A DNA stretch of 64,000 nt from the NCBI RefSeq assembly GCF_028735875.1, contig NZ_CP117834.1:186001-250000 (forward strand). The letters are read 5' to 3'. The translations under genes were made by a program, and so were the position numbers. The notes beneath the pieces are model-generated. The model was not told the DNA's origin. It did not search any database and saw nothing but the letters and a program-made list of their open reading frames with translations. Source of the stretch: Shouchella hunanensis. Its GTDB lineage: Bacteria > Bacillota > Bacilli > Bacillales > Bacillaceae_D. Shown here piece by piece: positions 1 to 8,479 of the stretch (its first letter is position 1; the number at the start of each line of letters is the position of its first letter).

Positions 1-827
1 AGATTTAGTGTTTCCACAGTACCGGTGCGATAAATGTTTATCTTTGGAAGAGTCGCATTCTCATATTCCCGTTGATGGCTCAATAAAGCAATTGTCTGTC
101 CATCTGGCGACACAGCTCCGCCAGTAATCACTTGAACTTCTTTCGTCACTTGCCGCTCCTGCTTCGTATCCATATTAATAAGGTAGGCGTGTGCGCTAAA
201 TGAGAAATCACGGTTTTCCGCTCGATCACTCGCAAAAAGAATGTGACGGGAGTCTCCCGAAAAGTCTAATAACTGACTATCATATTGATCAGTAGTTAGC
301 CACTGTTGTTTGTCTGTCCTTAAATCAACGCTTCCAATGCGCATCACTCGATCGTCATGCAGACCACGCTGGTCAGACTTATATTTCATTTGATCAATAA
401 CAAGCGGCTCTGGTTTTTGTCGTGCTTGTTCATTTTCTTCGGACTCTTTAAAAAACGTTGAATACGCGACTGTTGCTCCATCGGGGGCCAGCATATAAGA
501 AAGAATCCCATGTTCCTCATACGTTACTTGCTTGGCATCGGCCAAGCCCTGCTTTAAGAATACTTGGTTTTTTCCTTCGCGATTGGATAGATATGTATAG
601 CCATCACCACTTGGTAGCCACTGAGGCGCCACATGCTTACCTTTTTCTTGGGTTAATTTAGTTTGTTTACCTGTCTTTATGTCTATTACATATAAATGAG
701 ATTGATAAGTATTCTCGTGCTCATCTAAGTTCGTCACGACAAGGATTGCTTTTGTTCCATCAGGAGAAACAACTGGATTCGTTACCGTGCTTAATTGATA
801 TAAAGATTGTGCCATTAACTCTTTCAC
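1..827 (-). CDS. S9-family peptidase (YuxL-like), N-terminal beta-propeller part, cut by the window edge
   Basis: About 275 N-terminal residues of a prolyl-oligopeptidase-type serine peptidase. The visible part is the beta-propeller that gates such enzymes. It shows repeated blade-like motifs (PVVSPDGTKAILVVTN, APQWLPSGDGYTYLSN, AVSPDGQTIALLSH). The catalytic alpha/beta-hydrolase domain with Ser-Asp-His lies outside the window, so activity cannot be judged. The start is a GTG at 827, with GGAGG 8 nt upstream; the in-frame ATG at 815 is too far from that site. It lies downstream of spoIIB, behind a terminator, so it is probably a separate transcription unit. The propeller repeats are clear; the exact subfamily (acylaminoacyl-peptidase or YuxL) is an inference. 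Confidence 0.75.
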   Translation of the reverse strand, partial: MKELMAQSLYQLSTVTNPVVSPDGTKAILVVTNLDEHENTYQSHLYVIDIKTGKQTKLTQEKGKHVAPQWLPSGDGYTYLSNREGKNQVFLKQGLADAKQVTYEEHGILSYMLAPDGATVAYSTFFKESEENEQARQKPEPLVIDQMKYKSDQRGLHDDRVMRIGSVDLRTDKQQWLTTDQYDSQLLDFSGDSRHILFASDRAENRDFSFSAHAYLINMDTKQERQVTKEVQVITGGAVSPDGQTIALLSHQREYENATLPKINIYRTGTVETLN

Positions 828-880
828 TCGATAAACCTCCTTTTTTGTAAAGTATATCGAAATCTTTCGGAAGACGAAAG

Positions 881-907
881 AAAAAAGATGTCAAATGACA
901 CCTTTTT
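881..907 (-). terminator. Intrinsic terminator after spoIIB
   Basis: On the minus strand an AAAGGTGTCA / TGACATCTTT inverted repeat with a very short loop runs into a T-tract, just past the spoIIB stop. It separates spoIIB from the S9 peptidase gene. Confidence 0.7.
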
Positions 908-918
908 AATGGCACTGG

Positions 919-1989
919 CTATTCTTCATTAATAAATGTTACTACTTCTTCATATTGGACAATGAGCTGAAGTAACTGTTGTTGTATGTGATAAAGCGCA
1001 TCGTTTTCGTTAGATTCATGATAGGTATTCAGTTCTTTTACAGCCGAAAATAATGTATCCGCATACTGCAAACTTTTTTCACGAGCTTGCTCATTCATTT
1101 GTGAAAAAGCTCTATCACGAGAATCGCGCAAATGCTCAACAGACTGATTTAATTGTGCTATATTCTCCTCGCTAATGGAACCGCGTTCGTTCGCCACAAT
1201 GAATTGGGAAGAAACGTTATTCAAAAACTGATAGACTGCATTCGCGCTCGTGTACCAATTTGCAGCATCTTCTCCACCGACTGACACTTCACCACCCTCT
1301 ACTGTATACGTCTTCACATATGTCTCCTGTCCCTGTTCACCGTAATGCTCGCTTAGTTCTGTACCCCTTGCTTGATCATTAGCTACTCCTAAAAACATAT
1401 ATTGCGTTTCCTCACCTGGTATGAGTACGGCAGGCAGCCCTTTTTCTTTTGTCTCTAATACAACTTTTTCAGCTGTTTCCATATCTGTGAATGCGGCTCC
1501 TTGAACAACGTCCACGTGTAAGCTTGGAAAGGAGACATCTGTATAGACCGTTGCTTGAGCAGGAATAACAGCCTCGCCATACGCCGTGTCATCGTTTAAA
1601 AAGAATTGGAAGACAACAATACCAAGTCCTAGTCCAACAACAATAGCAGACATAACAGCACCAACAATTGGCCAAGGAATGGACAGCTGGATTTTATTTT
1701 TTCGATTTTTAGGAGGGAGCTTTGGTCCTTTAGAGCGGTCACCATCATCCCAAAAAGGCTCATTTCCAGATTTTTTCACATTTAATTTTTCAGTGAAGTC
1801 CACAACTTTATCTTCTTCTGGTTGTAAATCGTCATTATCTTGTGGCGTTGAATGGTTTTTTTGAAATACTGAACGATCCCAGCTAATCACTTCAATCGGT
1901 TCTGAGTCTTCACTTTTGGGTGCAGGACGACTGTTTTTTTTCATTGATTGCGGGAACTTAAAATTCATCGAATGCTTTTGATCACTCAT
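919..1989 (-). CDS. spoIIB: Stage II sporulation protein B-like, SPOR-type membrane protein
   Basis: 356-residue protein, close to the roughly 330 residues of B. subtilis SpoIIB. That protein acts at the asymmetric septum and helps septal peptidoglycan dissolution during engulfment. The first ~100 residues are charged and low-complexity (cytoplasmic). One membrane segment follows at about 105-130 (WPIVGAVMSAIVVGLGLGIV). The extracytoplasmic part carries a SPOR-like stretch at about 145-240 (YTDVSFPSLHVDVVQGAAF ... AVLIPGEETQYMFLGVAND), then a helical tail. The ATG at 1989 has AAAGGGGTG just upstream. Identification rests on this architecture plus the valS-folC-comC-spoIIB order known from B. 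subtilis. Overall sequence conservation in the family is low, so the symbol depends largely on position. Confidence 0.75.
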   Translation of the reverse strand: MSDQKHSMNFKFPQSMKKNSRPAPKSEDSEPIEVISWDRSVFQKNHSTPQDNDDLQPEEDKVVDFTEKLNVKKSGNEPFWDDGDRSKGPKLPPKNRKNKIQLSIPWPIVGAVMSAIVVGLGLGIVVFQFFLNDDTAYGEAVIPAQATVYTDVSFPSLHVDVVQGAAFTDMETAEKVVLETKEKGLPAVLIPGEETQYMFLGVANDQARGTELSEHYGEQGQETYVKTYTVEGGEVSVGGEDAANWYTSANAVYQFLNNVSSQFIVANERGSISEENIAQLNQSVEHLRDSRDRAFSQMNEQAREKSLQYADTLFSAVKELNTYHESNENDALYHIQQQLLQLIVQYEEVVTFINEE

Positions 1990-2034
1990 AAGTAAACACC
2001 CCTTTCCCTCTATACATATGAGGCTTGTCTTTAT

Positions 2035-2772
2035 TTAGACCACATAAGGTAAAAAATAGACAATTAGTGCGGCGATGCTAATAAATGGTGCAAACGGAAT
2101 TTTCATTCGCTTACTGTCTTCATATTTCTGTCTAAACGAGGGATGTATAAACACAAATAATAGGGCAATTGAGGAAGCCACTGCAATAATGAGCAATGTC
2201 GATTGAATACCAAACAACAGCATAAAAAGAAGAAATAATTTAACATCGCCACCACCGAGCTGTTCTTTTTGACAAGCATAAAGTAAGGTACTCAAAAGTA
2301 CAAGGCTAATGACCAATGAAAAAAGATCAAACGTAATGGGATGAACAAAGAATCGTAGCGCAAGGAGCGGAATGGAAAACAAGAGTAAAATACGATTTGG
2401 TATGCGAAAGGAGCGAATATCTGTAAGTGTAAGGAGGATTAACATTGAAATGAGTAAAAACGACATAACATAGTCTACGAAGTGATTAGCATAATACCAA
2501 GAGAGAAAAAATAAGACACCTGTTATGACTTCAATAAGAGGAAAGTAAAAAGGGATCTTCTGATGACAAAAGCGACATTTTCCCCTTAATAACAAATAAG
2601 AGATAACTGGAATCATGTCGATGGCTTGGATTGTCTGTTGACAATGTTCACACTTTGATCGCCCTTTCATCGTTTGCTTGAACGTTCCACGGGACAGAAA
2701 TGAAAGAAAGTACGAGCCTGTAACCATCCCTACGAGGCTTATATAGATGCCGATTACAAAAGATTCAGCCAA
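2035..2772 (-). CDS. comC: Type IV prepilin peptidase ComC (A24 family)
   Basis: 245-residue polytopic membrane aspartyl protease. It cleaves and N-methylates prepilin-like competence proteins (ComGC-type) for DNA uptake. An N-terminal cytoplasmic zinc-type motif has two CxxC pairs (CEHC near 41, CRFC near 66). It is followed by at least six hydrophobic segments. The two catalytic aspartates of the family are visible in TDIRSFRIPN (near 116) and GGGDVKLFL (near 175). Start is TTG at 2772, with AAGGAGG 10 nt upstream. It lies downstream of folC but is separated by a terminator. I looked for AAAA-N5-TTTT ComK boxes upstream and saw no convincing pair. Confidence 0.9.
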   Translation of the reverse strand: MAESFVIGIYISLVGMVTGSYFLSFLSRGTFKQTMKGRSKCEHCQQTIQAIDMIPVISYLLLRGKCRFCHQKIPFYFPLIEVITGVLFFLSWYYANHFVDYVMSFLLISMLILLTLTDIRSFRIPNRILLLFSIPLLALRFFVHPITFDLFSLVISLVLLSTLLYACQKEQLGGGDVKLFLLFMLLFGIQSTLLIIAVASSIALLFVFIHPSFRQKYEDSKRMKIPFAPFISIAALIVYFLPYVV

Positions 2773-2928
2773 CCGCTATGTTCCTCCTTCTACTTTATGT
2801 GTCTTTACTCATTCCACACCATTTGTCTCTTTCCCTGCTATTTTAGAAAATGATTTCCACTCATGTGCGGAATAAAATTTTTGCTACTGCAACTATAAAA
2901 AAGATCACTGTCCTTTAAAGCATGTGCT

Positions 2929-2960
2929 AAAAACCGATAATGAATCGTATCAGGTTTTTT
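2929..2960 (-). terminator. Intrinsic terminator after folC
   Basis: On the minus strand AAAAACC(T)GATA pairs with TATCGGTTTTT (one bulged T), with an 8-nt loop and a T-tract. It lies about 40 nt past the folC stop. The remaining ~150 nt before comC shows no further gene. Confidence 0.6.
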
Positions 2961-2997
2961 CACTTTAATAGGACAGCATTCTCTTTGTTTATCTTAA

Positions 2998-4284
2998 CTA
3001 AATGTTTCCGACTTCCTTCTTTTTCAGAAAATGACGAGCCTCTGAAATAAAATAAAGAGAGCCAGTTACAATAATGACTTCATCCGCAGCGGCTGTTTCT
3101 ATTTTCTCTACTATTTTTGTCTTCCAATCAACCACTTCTTCTTTTTGTACAACTTGCTCAATTTGTTGAAACAATTCTTTTGCAGGCATCCCACGAAAGA
3201 ATGAAAAGGAACAACAGTAATACGAAACGTTCATAGATTGGAGCGCTTTTATTAAAGGTGCAACGTCTTTCCCTTCTGTCACGCCGATAAATAACGCAAT
3301 TTTTTTGGAAGCAAATTGTTGCCTTAACGTCTGTGCAAGTGCATGAAAGCCTTCTTGATTATGTGCACCATCAATTAATAATGCAGGATACTTACTTAAC
3401 CACTCCATCCTACCTGGCCATGTTGTTTTTCGTAATCCTTCTCCTTTTGCAAAATCGGATATGGGTCGATCTAAATGCTTCTCGATTTCTTCACTTGCTT
3501 TTAATGCAAGCGCAGCATTATGATGCTGATGCTCTCCAAGCATTGACACCGTGTACGAATTACCTTGATACGTAAATCGACTTGTGTCCATCGTTTCGTA
3601 TGTGAAATCATCCTTTAGAATTGAAATAGCTGCCTGCTTTTTATGCGCTTGCTCTTCAATGACCGCTCGCACATCACTTTGAATGTCACCAAGAATAATT
3701 GGCGTGTTCGGTTTAATAATCCCTGCTTTCTCAAACGCAATCTCTTCCAGGGTATTTCCAAGAATATGCATGTGGTCATGTCCAATCATTGTGATCATCG
3801 ATACGATCGGTTGAATCACATTGGTCGAATCAAACCGACCACCTAAACCTACTTCAATTAAACAAATATCTGGTTTTGCTCGCTCTGCAAAATAGAGGAA
3901 CATAATAGTCGTAATCACTTCAAATTCTGTTGGCGAACCAAGGTCCGTATCCGCTAATTGTTCAACCAAAGGTCTTACTTTGTTTGCTCCCCACACTAAA
4001 TCTTCACTAGAAATTGGATTGCCGTTAACTGAGATACGTTCTTCAAATCGTTCTATGTAGGGAGACGTAAATGTTCCTACTTGAAATTGTTCTTCTTCTA
4101 GTATATGTCTTAAAAAACTTACAGTGGACCCTTTCCCATTTGTTCCGCCAATATGAACAGCTGTTATCAGTTGTTCCGGATGATTTAATTTCTCAAGCAT
4201 CCATTCCATTCGCTTTAAGCCGGGCTTAATACCAAAAGGCAGCAAGGAATGAATCCATGCAATTGCTTCTTCACTCGTTTTCAC
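2998..4284 (-). CDS. folC: Folylpolyglutamate synthase / dihydrofolate synthase
   Basis: 428-residue Mur-ligase-family enzyme. It adds glutamate to dihydropteroate and to folates in an ATP-dependent reaction, retaining folates in the cytoplasm. The P-loop GGTNGKGST is near residue 50, and SPYIERFEERI (folate-binding region) follows. The Mur-ligase central motifs (EVGLGGRFDSTNVI, GHDHMHILGNTLEEIAFEKAGIIK) and the C-terminal DGAHNQEG are present. Full length for the family. Start is GTG at 4284 with AAGGAG 9 nt upstream. It follows valS by 58 nt, but a strong terminator lies between them, so expression probably relies on readthrough. Confidence 0.95.
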   Translation of the reverse strand: MKTSEEAIAWIHSLLPFGIKPGLKRMEWMLEKLNHPEQLITAVHIGGTNGKGSTVSFLRHILEEEQFQVGTFTSPYIERFEERISVNGNPISSEDLVWGANKVRPLVEQLADTDLGSPTEFEVITTIMFLYFAERAKPDICLIEVGLGGRFDSTNVIQPIVSMITMIGHDHMHILGNTLEEIAFEKAGIIKPNTPIILGDIQSDVRAVIEEQAHKKQAAISILKDDFTYETMDTSRFTYQGNSYTVSMLGEHQHHNAALALKASEEIEKHLDRPISDFAKGEGLRKTTWPGRMEWLSKYPALLIDGAHNQEGFHALAQTLRQQFASKKIALFIGVTEGKDVAPLIKALQSMNVSYYCCSFSFFRGMPAKELFQQIEQVVQKEEVVDWKTKIVEKIETAAADEVIIVTGSLYFISEARHFLKKKEVGNI

Positions 4285-4298
4285 TGCACGTCTCTCCT

Positions 4299-4339
4299 TA
4301 AAAAAGGAGCTCAGGCGTTCTTTACGCTTGAGCTCTTTC
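4299..4339 (-). terminator. Intrinsic terminator between valS and folC
   Basis: On the minus strand GAGCTCAAGCGT / ACGCCTGAGCTC forms a 12-bp stem with one mismatch, followed by CCTTTTTT. The folC ribosome-binding site (AAGGAG) begins immediately after the T-tract. Termination therefore has to be partial if folC is co-transcribed with valS. Confidence 0.8.
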
Positions 4340-4342
4340 GTT

Positions 4343-6985
4343 TTATGCGCTTAGTTCTGCAATTCGTTCAATAACAATCGTTCGCTTTGACTCATAATCT
4401 GCTTTTTTCTTCTTTTCTTCTTCTACTACTTGCGCAGGTGCTTTTGCAACAAATCCTTGGTTGCTAAGCTTCTTTTCAATACGCTCAACTTCTTTTGTTA
4501 ATTTTTCTTTCTCTTTTTCCAACCGTGCAATTTCTGCGTCTAAATCAAGAAGTCCTGCTAACGGCATAAAAATCTCCATCCCAGTTAAAGCATGCGACAT
4601 TGCTTTTTCTGGCGTTTCTAAATCATTTGCAATAACGAGCTTACTCGGATTTGCAAACTTTTCGATGTAGGCTGAGCCAGTTTCTAAACATGCTTTGGTT
4701 TCATCATCTGCTGGTCGAATAAACAATTCAATTTGTTTACTCATTGGTACATTTAGCTCCGAGCGAGTATTACGAATAGAACGAATGAGTGTTTTTAATG
4801 TTTCCATATCCTGAAGTGCCTTTGGATCATAGAATTCACTCGTAAAGAGCGGCCATTCTGCAACTGTAATAGACTCTCCTTGATGAGGCAAGTACTGCCA
4901 AATTTCCTCAGTAATAAACGGCATAAATGGATGAAGCATGCGCATCGTATGGTCAAGCACATAAGCAAGAACGGAACGAGTCGTCGCTTTTGCCTCTATA
5001 TCTTCTCCGTATAGAGTTAGTTTCGCCATTTCAATGTACCAGTCACAAACGTCATCCCAAATAAATGAATAAAGCGTACGTCCGGCTTCTCCAAATTCGT
5101 AACTATCCAGCAAACGCGTAACCGTTTCTGCTGTTTGACCTAAACGTGTTAAAATCCACTTATCTGCTATCGTTTTCTCTTTCGTTATATCAATTTCGTT
5201 GTAGCTTAGCCCATCCATATTCATTAACGCAAATCGAGAAGCATTCCATATCTTGTTACCGAAATTCCAAGTAGACTCGACTTTTTCCCAATAAAAACGA
5301 AGGTCATTCCCTGGAGTACTTCCCGTTGCTAAGAAAAAGCGCAATGAATCGGCTCCGTATTTATCAATTACCTCTTGCGGATCCACACCGTTTCCTAGGG
5401 ATTTACTCATTTTCTTACCCTCAGCATCACGAATGAGTCCATGAATAAGTACATCTTTGAACGGTCTTTTGTTCGTAAACGCTTTTCCTTGGAAAATCAT
5501 ACGAGATACCCAGAAATAAATAATATCGTAGCCAGTTACAAGCACATCGGTTGGATAATAACGTTTTAAATCCTCGGCATCTTCATTTGGCCAGCCCATT
5601 GTTGAAAACGGCCATAGCGCTGAAGAAAACCACGTATCTAATACATCTTCATCTTGTACCCAGTTTTCTGGATCTTGAGGTGCTTCTTTCCCGACATAAA
5701 GCTCATTCGTCTCTTTATGATACCAAGCTGGGATTCGGTGTCCCCACCAAAGTTGTCTAGAAATACACCAGTCGCGAATGTTTTCCATCCAGCGTGTATA
5801 GGTGCCTTCAAAACGTTCAGGCACAAACGTTACTTTCGTGTCTTCATGCTGCTGCATTTTGAGAGATTCTTCTGCAAGAGGCTGCATTTTCACAAACCAC
5901 TGCATTGATAAATAAGGTTCGACCACAACGCCGCTACGCTCTGAATGACCAACAGAGTGAAGGTGCTCTTCAATTTCAAATAATACACCTGACGCCTGTA
6001 AGTCTTTAACAATCTGCTTACGGCAATCAAAACGATCGAGCCCTTGATACTTGCCAGCATTTTCATTCATGGATCCATCTTCGTTCATAACGAGAATGCG
6101 CGGCAGATCGTGACGATTTCCAATTTCAAAGTCATTCGGATCATGAGCTGGGGTAATTTTAACAGCTCCCGAACCAAAATCACGATCAACGTACTCGTCT
6201 GCTACAATCGGAATTTCGCGACCAATAATTGGTAGCTTCACCTTTTTACCTACTAGGTGACTGTACCGTTCATCTTTTGGGTGAACAGCTACTGCTGTAT
6301 CTCCAAGCATGGTTTCCGGCCTTGTCGTTGCGATTTTAATAGAACCTGTTCCGTCCACTAACGGGTACTCCATATGATAGAAAGCACCTTGAACATCTTG
6401 GTGAATAACTTCTATATCAGAAAGAGCTGTTTTCGTATGCGGGTCCCAGTTAATGATATATTCCCCACGATAGATAAGACCTTGTTCGTAAAGTGATACA
6501 AACACTTCATTAACTGCATCCGATAAACCTGAATCCAATGTAAATCGTTCTCGGGAATAATCTACGGAAATACCAACCTTTGCCCATTGCTTTCGAATAA
6601 AATTGGCATATTCTTCTTTCCATTCCCAAGACTTCTCAACAAAGCCTTCACGACCAAGATCATGCTTTGAAATTCCTTGTTCTTTTAGGCGCGCCTCCAC
6701 TTTAGCTTGAGTTGCAATTCCTGCATGGTCCATTCCCGGAAGCCAAAGTGTGTCATAACCTTGCATTCGTTTTGTTCGAGCAAGAATATCTTGCAAGGTG
6801 GCATCCCATGCGTGACCAAGGTGGAGCTTTCCGGTAACATTTGGTGGTGGAATGACAATGGAGTACGGTTCTTTAGATGGATCGTCTGTAGGTTTAAAGA
6901 ACTCGCCTTTTTTCCAGTAGTCGTACCATTTCCTTTCTGTTTCATTTGGATCATATTTTGTTGGCATTGTATGCTGCTCCGTCAT
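4343..6985 (-). CDS. valS: Valyl-tRNA synthetase
   Basis: 880-residue class I aminoacyl-tRNA synthetase; attaches valine to tRNA-Val. It shows the HIGH-type motif ([15 protein letters not shown], near 45), the KMSKS loop ([13 protein letters not shown], near 525) and a CP1 editing insertion between them. An anticodon-binding domain follows, and the typical ValRS C-terminal coiled coil ([20 protein letters not shown]) is present. The reading frame is open further upstream, but the start is set at ATG 6985 because AGGAGG lies 8 nt before it. It is preceded by a valine-specific T-box leader and a consensus promoter, so expression should rise when tRNA-Val is uncharged. Confidence 0.97.
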   Translation of the reverse strand: MTEQHTMPTKYDPNETERKWYDYWKKGEFFKPTDDPSKEPYSIVIPPPNVTGKLHLGHAWDATLQDILARTKRMQGYDTLWLPGMDHAGIATQAKVEARLKEQGISKHDLGREGFVEKSWEWKEEYANFIRKQWAKVGISVDYSRERFTLDSGLSDAVNEVFVSLYEQGLIYRGEYIINWDPHTKTALSDIEVIHQDVQGAFYHMEYPLVDGTGSIKIATTRPETMLGDTAVAVHPKDERYSHLVGKKVKLPIIGREIPIVADEYVDRDFGSGAVKITPAHDPNDFEIGNRHDLPRILVMNEDGSMNENAGKYQGLDRFDCRKQIVKDLQASGVLFEIEEHLHSVGHSERSGVVVEPYLSMQWFVKMQPLAEESLKMQQHEDTKVTFVPERFEGTYTRWMENIRDWCISRQLWWGHRIPAWYHKETNELYVGKEAPQDPENWVQDEDVLDTWFSSALWPFSTMGWPNEDAEDLKRYYPTDVLVTGYDIIYFWVSRMIFQGKAFTNKRPFKDVLIHGLIRDAEGKKMSKSLGNGVDPQEVIDKYGADSLRFFLATGSTPGNDLRFYWEKVESTWNFGNKIWNASRFALMNMDGLSYNEIDITKEKTIADKWILTRLGQTAETVTRLLDSYEFGEAGRTLYSFIWDDVCDWYIEMAKLTLYGEDIEAKATTRSVLAYVLDHTMRMLHPFMPFITEEIWQYLPHQGESITVAEWPLFTSEFYDPKALQDMETLKTLIRSIRNTRSELNVPMSKQIELFIRPADDETKACLETGSAYIEKFANPSKLVIANDLETPEKAMSHALTGMEIFMPLAGLLDLDAEIARLEKEKEKLTKEVERIEKKLSNQGFVAKAPAQVVEEEKKKKADYESKRTIVIERIAELSA

Positions 6986-7014
6986 TGGGCAGGCCTCCTT
7001 TAGCTTAAAAAAAT

Positions 7015-7262
7015 ACAAAAAACCCTTCCGTCTCAAAGGACGAAGGGATTGTTCGCGGTGCCACCTTTGTTCACAGACTTAGTCTGTGCAACTCAAATCG
7101 ACTAACGGCTCGAAACCGTTTCTGTTTACTAGAAGGTTCAACAGAAAAGCTTACAGGCGACTTTCAAGTACTTGCTCTCTAGAAAGACTTTCAGCCAAGG
7201 TCCTTCCTCTCTACTAGAAGCAGTTTCTTTACTCCTCCTGATCACAGCTTGTATATAGGATC
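7015..7262 (-). promoter_or_regulatory. T-box leader (valine) upstream of valS
   Basis: The minus strand carries the T-box core AAAGGTGGCACCGCGA at about 7053-7068. A terminator follows it (AACCCTTCCGTC arm at 7021-7032, pairing partner up to 7050, T-tract to about 7015). A long stem I region lies upstream. The specifier is read as GUC (Val) at 7159-7161, in the context GAAA-GTC-GCC. The ilvB leader in this window has the matching context GAAA-CTC-ACC. Uncharged tRNA-Val would pair with GUC and the TGGCA bulge and favour antitermination. Core and terminator are seen directly; the specifier is inferred. Confidence 0.93.
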
Positions 7263-7269
7263 TATCCGT

Positions 7270-7298
7270 ATTTTATCGCTTGCTTACAAGTACGTCAA
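7270..7298 (-). promoter_or_regulatory. Sigma-A promoter of valS
   Basis: Minus strand TTGACG (7293-7298), 17-nt spacer, TAAAAT (7270-7275). It starts the T-box transcript around 7262. Confidence 0.85.
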
Positions 7299-7368
7299 TA
7301 TTAGCTTTGGTTATTTTTATATAGTCTATACATTCAGAACTGCTTTTGCAACAGTTTTAGGCTGCTTG

Positions 7369-7376
7369 CATACAAT
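7369..7376 (+). promoter_or_regulatory. Possible sigma-E type -10 (CATACAAT) ahead of the 70-residue ORF
   Basis: CATACAAT matches the sigma-E -10 consensus and lies 34 nt before the ATG of the small plus-strand gene. The expected -35 (KMATATT-like) about 14-15 nt upstream is poor. A sigma-A reading, TTGCAA-N19-TACAAT, is also possible. This is only a hint. Confidence 0.25.
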
Positions 7377-7409
7377 ACAGTAATCATTATACAAAGGAGG
7401 AAGGTTGCT

Positions 7410-7622
7410 ATGACTAAGCGATTTCAAGGCTTTCCACCACCATGTCCGCCACCTGGTCCACCTAAAAAATTTGGGCGCTTTAAATTTATTTGTATTCAAT
7501 GCTTACCGCCAATTTTAGTGTTTCAGCTTATTCGTACATTACTTCTTCCAACAGCTGTAGACTTATTTTTATTAACCCTTATTATCGTTTTTTTCATTTG
7601 CTTGTTTTTCGGTATTGTGTAG
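7410..7622 (+). CDS. Small proline-rich membrane protein, function unknown
   Basis: 70 residues, family not recognised. The N-terminal half is rich in proline and basic residues (FPPPCPPPGPPKKFGRFK). The C-terminal half is hydrophobic, with a likely hairpin of two segments (CLPPILVFQLIRTLLLP and LFLLTLIIVFFICLFFGIV). Three cysteines are present. A perfect AAAGGAGG lies 9 nt ahead of the ATG, and the gene faces away from valS, so it is very likely translated. It sits convergent with the next minus-strand gene. The Pro-rich head followed by a membrane tail recalls small spore-surface or spore-membrane proteins, but no function can be assigned. Confidence 0.75.
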   Translation: MTKRFQGFPPPCPPPGPPKKFGRFKFICIQCLPPILVFQLIRTLLLPTAVDLFLLTLIIVFFICLFFGIV

Positions 7623-7634
7623 TGTAAGCCACCT

Positions 7635-8321
7635 TCAAGAAAAAAGAATCACATCATTTTGATCCTTTTCCAGTTCTTTTTCTTCTAACTGATTTTTCCA
7701 TTTACCTGCAACAAGAAAGAAGACAACCATGAAAACCGCAATAACGGTTGAATTGATGAGGGTTAACCGAATCGTTAAAATGCCGTCCCACAACCGCATG
7801 CTCGCAAAGAAGAGAAGAAATGCCGTTAATTGCGTTACGATGCCAATCCCTTTCCACATAACGGCTTTTTCTTTTGTCGAAGCTTTATCATATAAATAAA
7901 AGCCGAACAAGCCTACACTCGCTAAAAGAATAATAGGTAAAAACGAAAAAGAAGATGCCTGAATATTTGAATCTAATAAGCCTGCTATTTGAATAATGAA
8001 CTGCAAAACAAAATAGACAACTAGGATAAGCAAACCAACTCTTAGTAACAAAGCCATTTTTAACGATGTTGACATTTTTGGAACGTTTTTTGTTCGCTTC
8101 TCACAGTATGTGTAAATGTTCTTTTGATTCAGCTCTAAATCAATCGCATTTTTTTCAGCGTACAACCACTCATCTAGTATTTGGTGAAGAATCTGATTTC
8201 GTTTCCGTTGTGAAAAGCTAGCAGCTTCCATATAGTCAATTGCTTCTTCAAATAAGGCTTGCTTTTCATTTGTGAGCTTTTTCTTTTTTTCTTCAAGCGC
8301 TTCAGTGCCTTTTTTCTCCAT
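7635..8321 (-). CDS. Uncharacterised membrane protein with a HAAS-like N-terminal helical domain
   Basis: About 228 residues. The first ~75 residues are helical and charged (KALFEEAIDYMEAASFSQRKRN-type). They resemble the short alpha-helical HAAS/DUF1129-type modules that precede membrane regions in Firmicutes. Four hydrophobic segments follow, at about 92-115, 125-145, 158-175 and 185-207, then a charged tail. The ATG at 8321 is preferred over a GTG at 8330 because AGG is about 8 nt before it and the GTG sits inside the presumed ribosome-binding site. The gene lies between ysxE and valS, where B. subtilis has none that I recall. Function unknown. Confidence 0.7.
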   Translation of the reverse strand: MEKKGTEALEEKKKKLTNEKQALFEEAIDYMEAASFSQRKRNQILHQILDEWLYAEKNAIDLELNQKNIYTYCEKRTKNVPKMSTSLKMALLLRVGLLILVVYFVLQFIIQIAGLLDSNIQASSFSFLPIILLASVGLFGFYLYDKASTKEKAVMWKGIGIVTQLTAFLLFFASMRLWDGILTIRLTLINSTVIAVFMVVFFLVAGKWKNQLEEKELEKDQNDVILFS

Positions 8322-8439
8322 CTTATACACCTACTCTCTTTTATCTGCCATTACTTTAAGCATACCCGAATTGTCCCGAACTAAGCGTATACCTCTTTAT
8401 TTAATGCCATATTTTTCTTTTTATCAAGTGTAAAATCCT

Positions 8440-8479
8440 AAAAAAAAGCAAGCATCAGCTTAAGACTGATTACTTGCTT
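8440..8479 (-). terminator. Intrinsic terminator at the end of the spoVID-ysxE operon
   Basis: On the minus strand AGCAAGTAATCAG / CTGATGCTTGCT forms an imperfect stem followed by TTTTTTTT. It overlaps the last codons of ysxE. Confidence 0.75.

Noticed and set aside
2773-2997. ComK boxes (AAAA-N5-TTTT pairs) upstream of comC
   Set aside because: A/T-rich runs exist but none has the correct 5-nt spacing in a pair at 8, 18 or 31 nt.
7003-7036. Longer N terminus for ValS starting near 7036
   Set aside because: It would translate through the T-box terminator; the ATG at 6985 has a proper ribosome site and family-like start.
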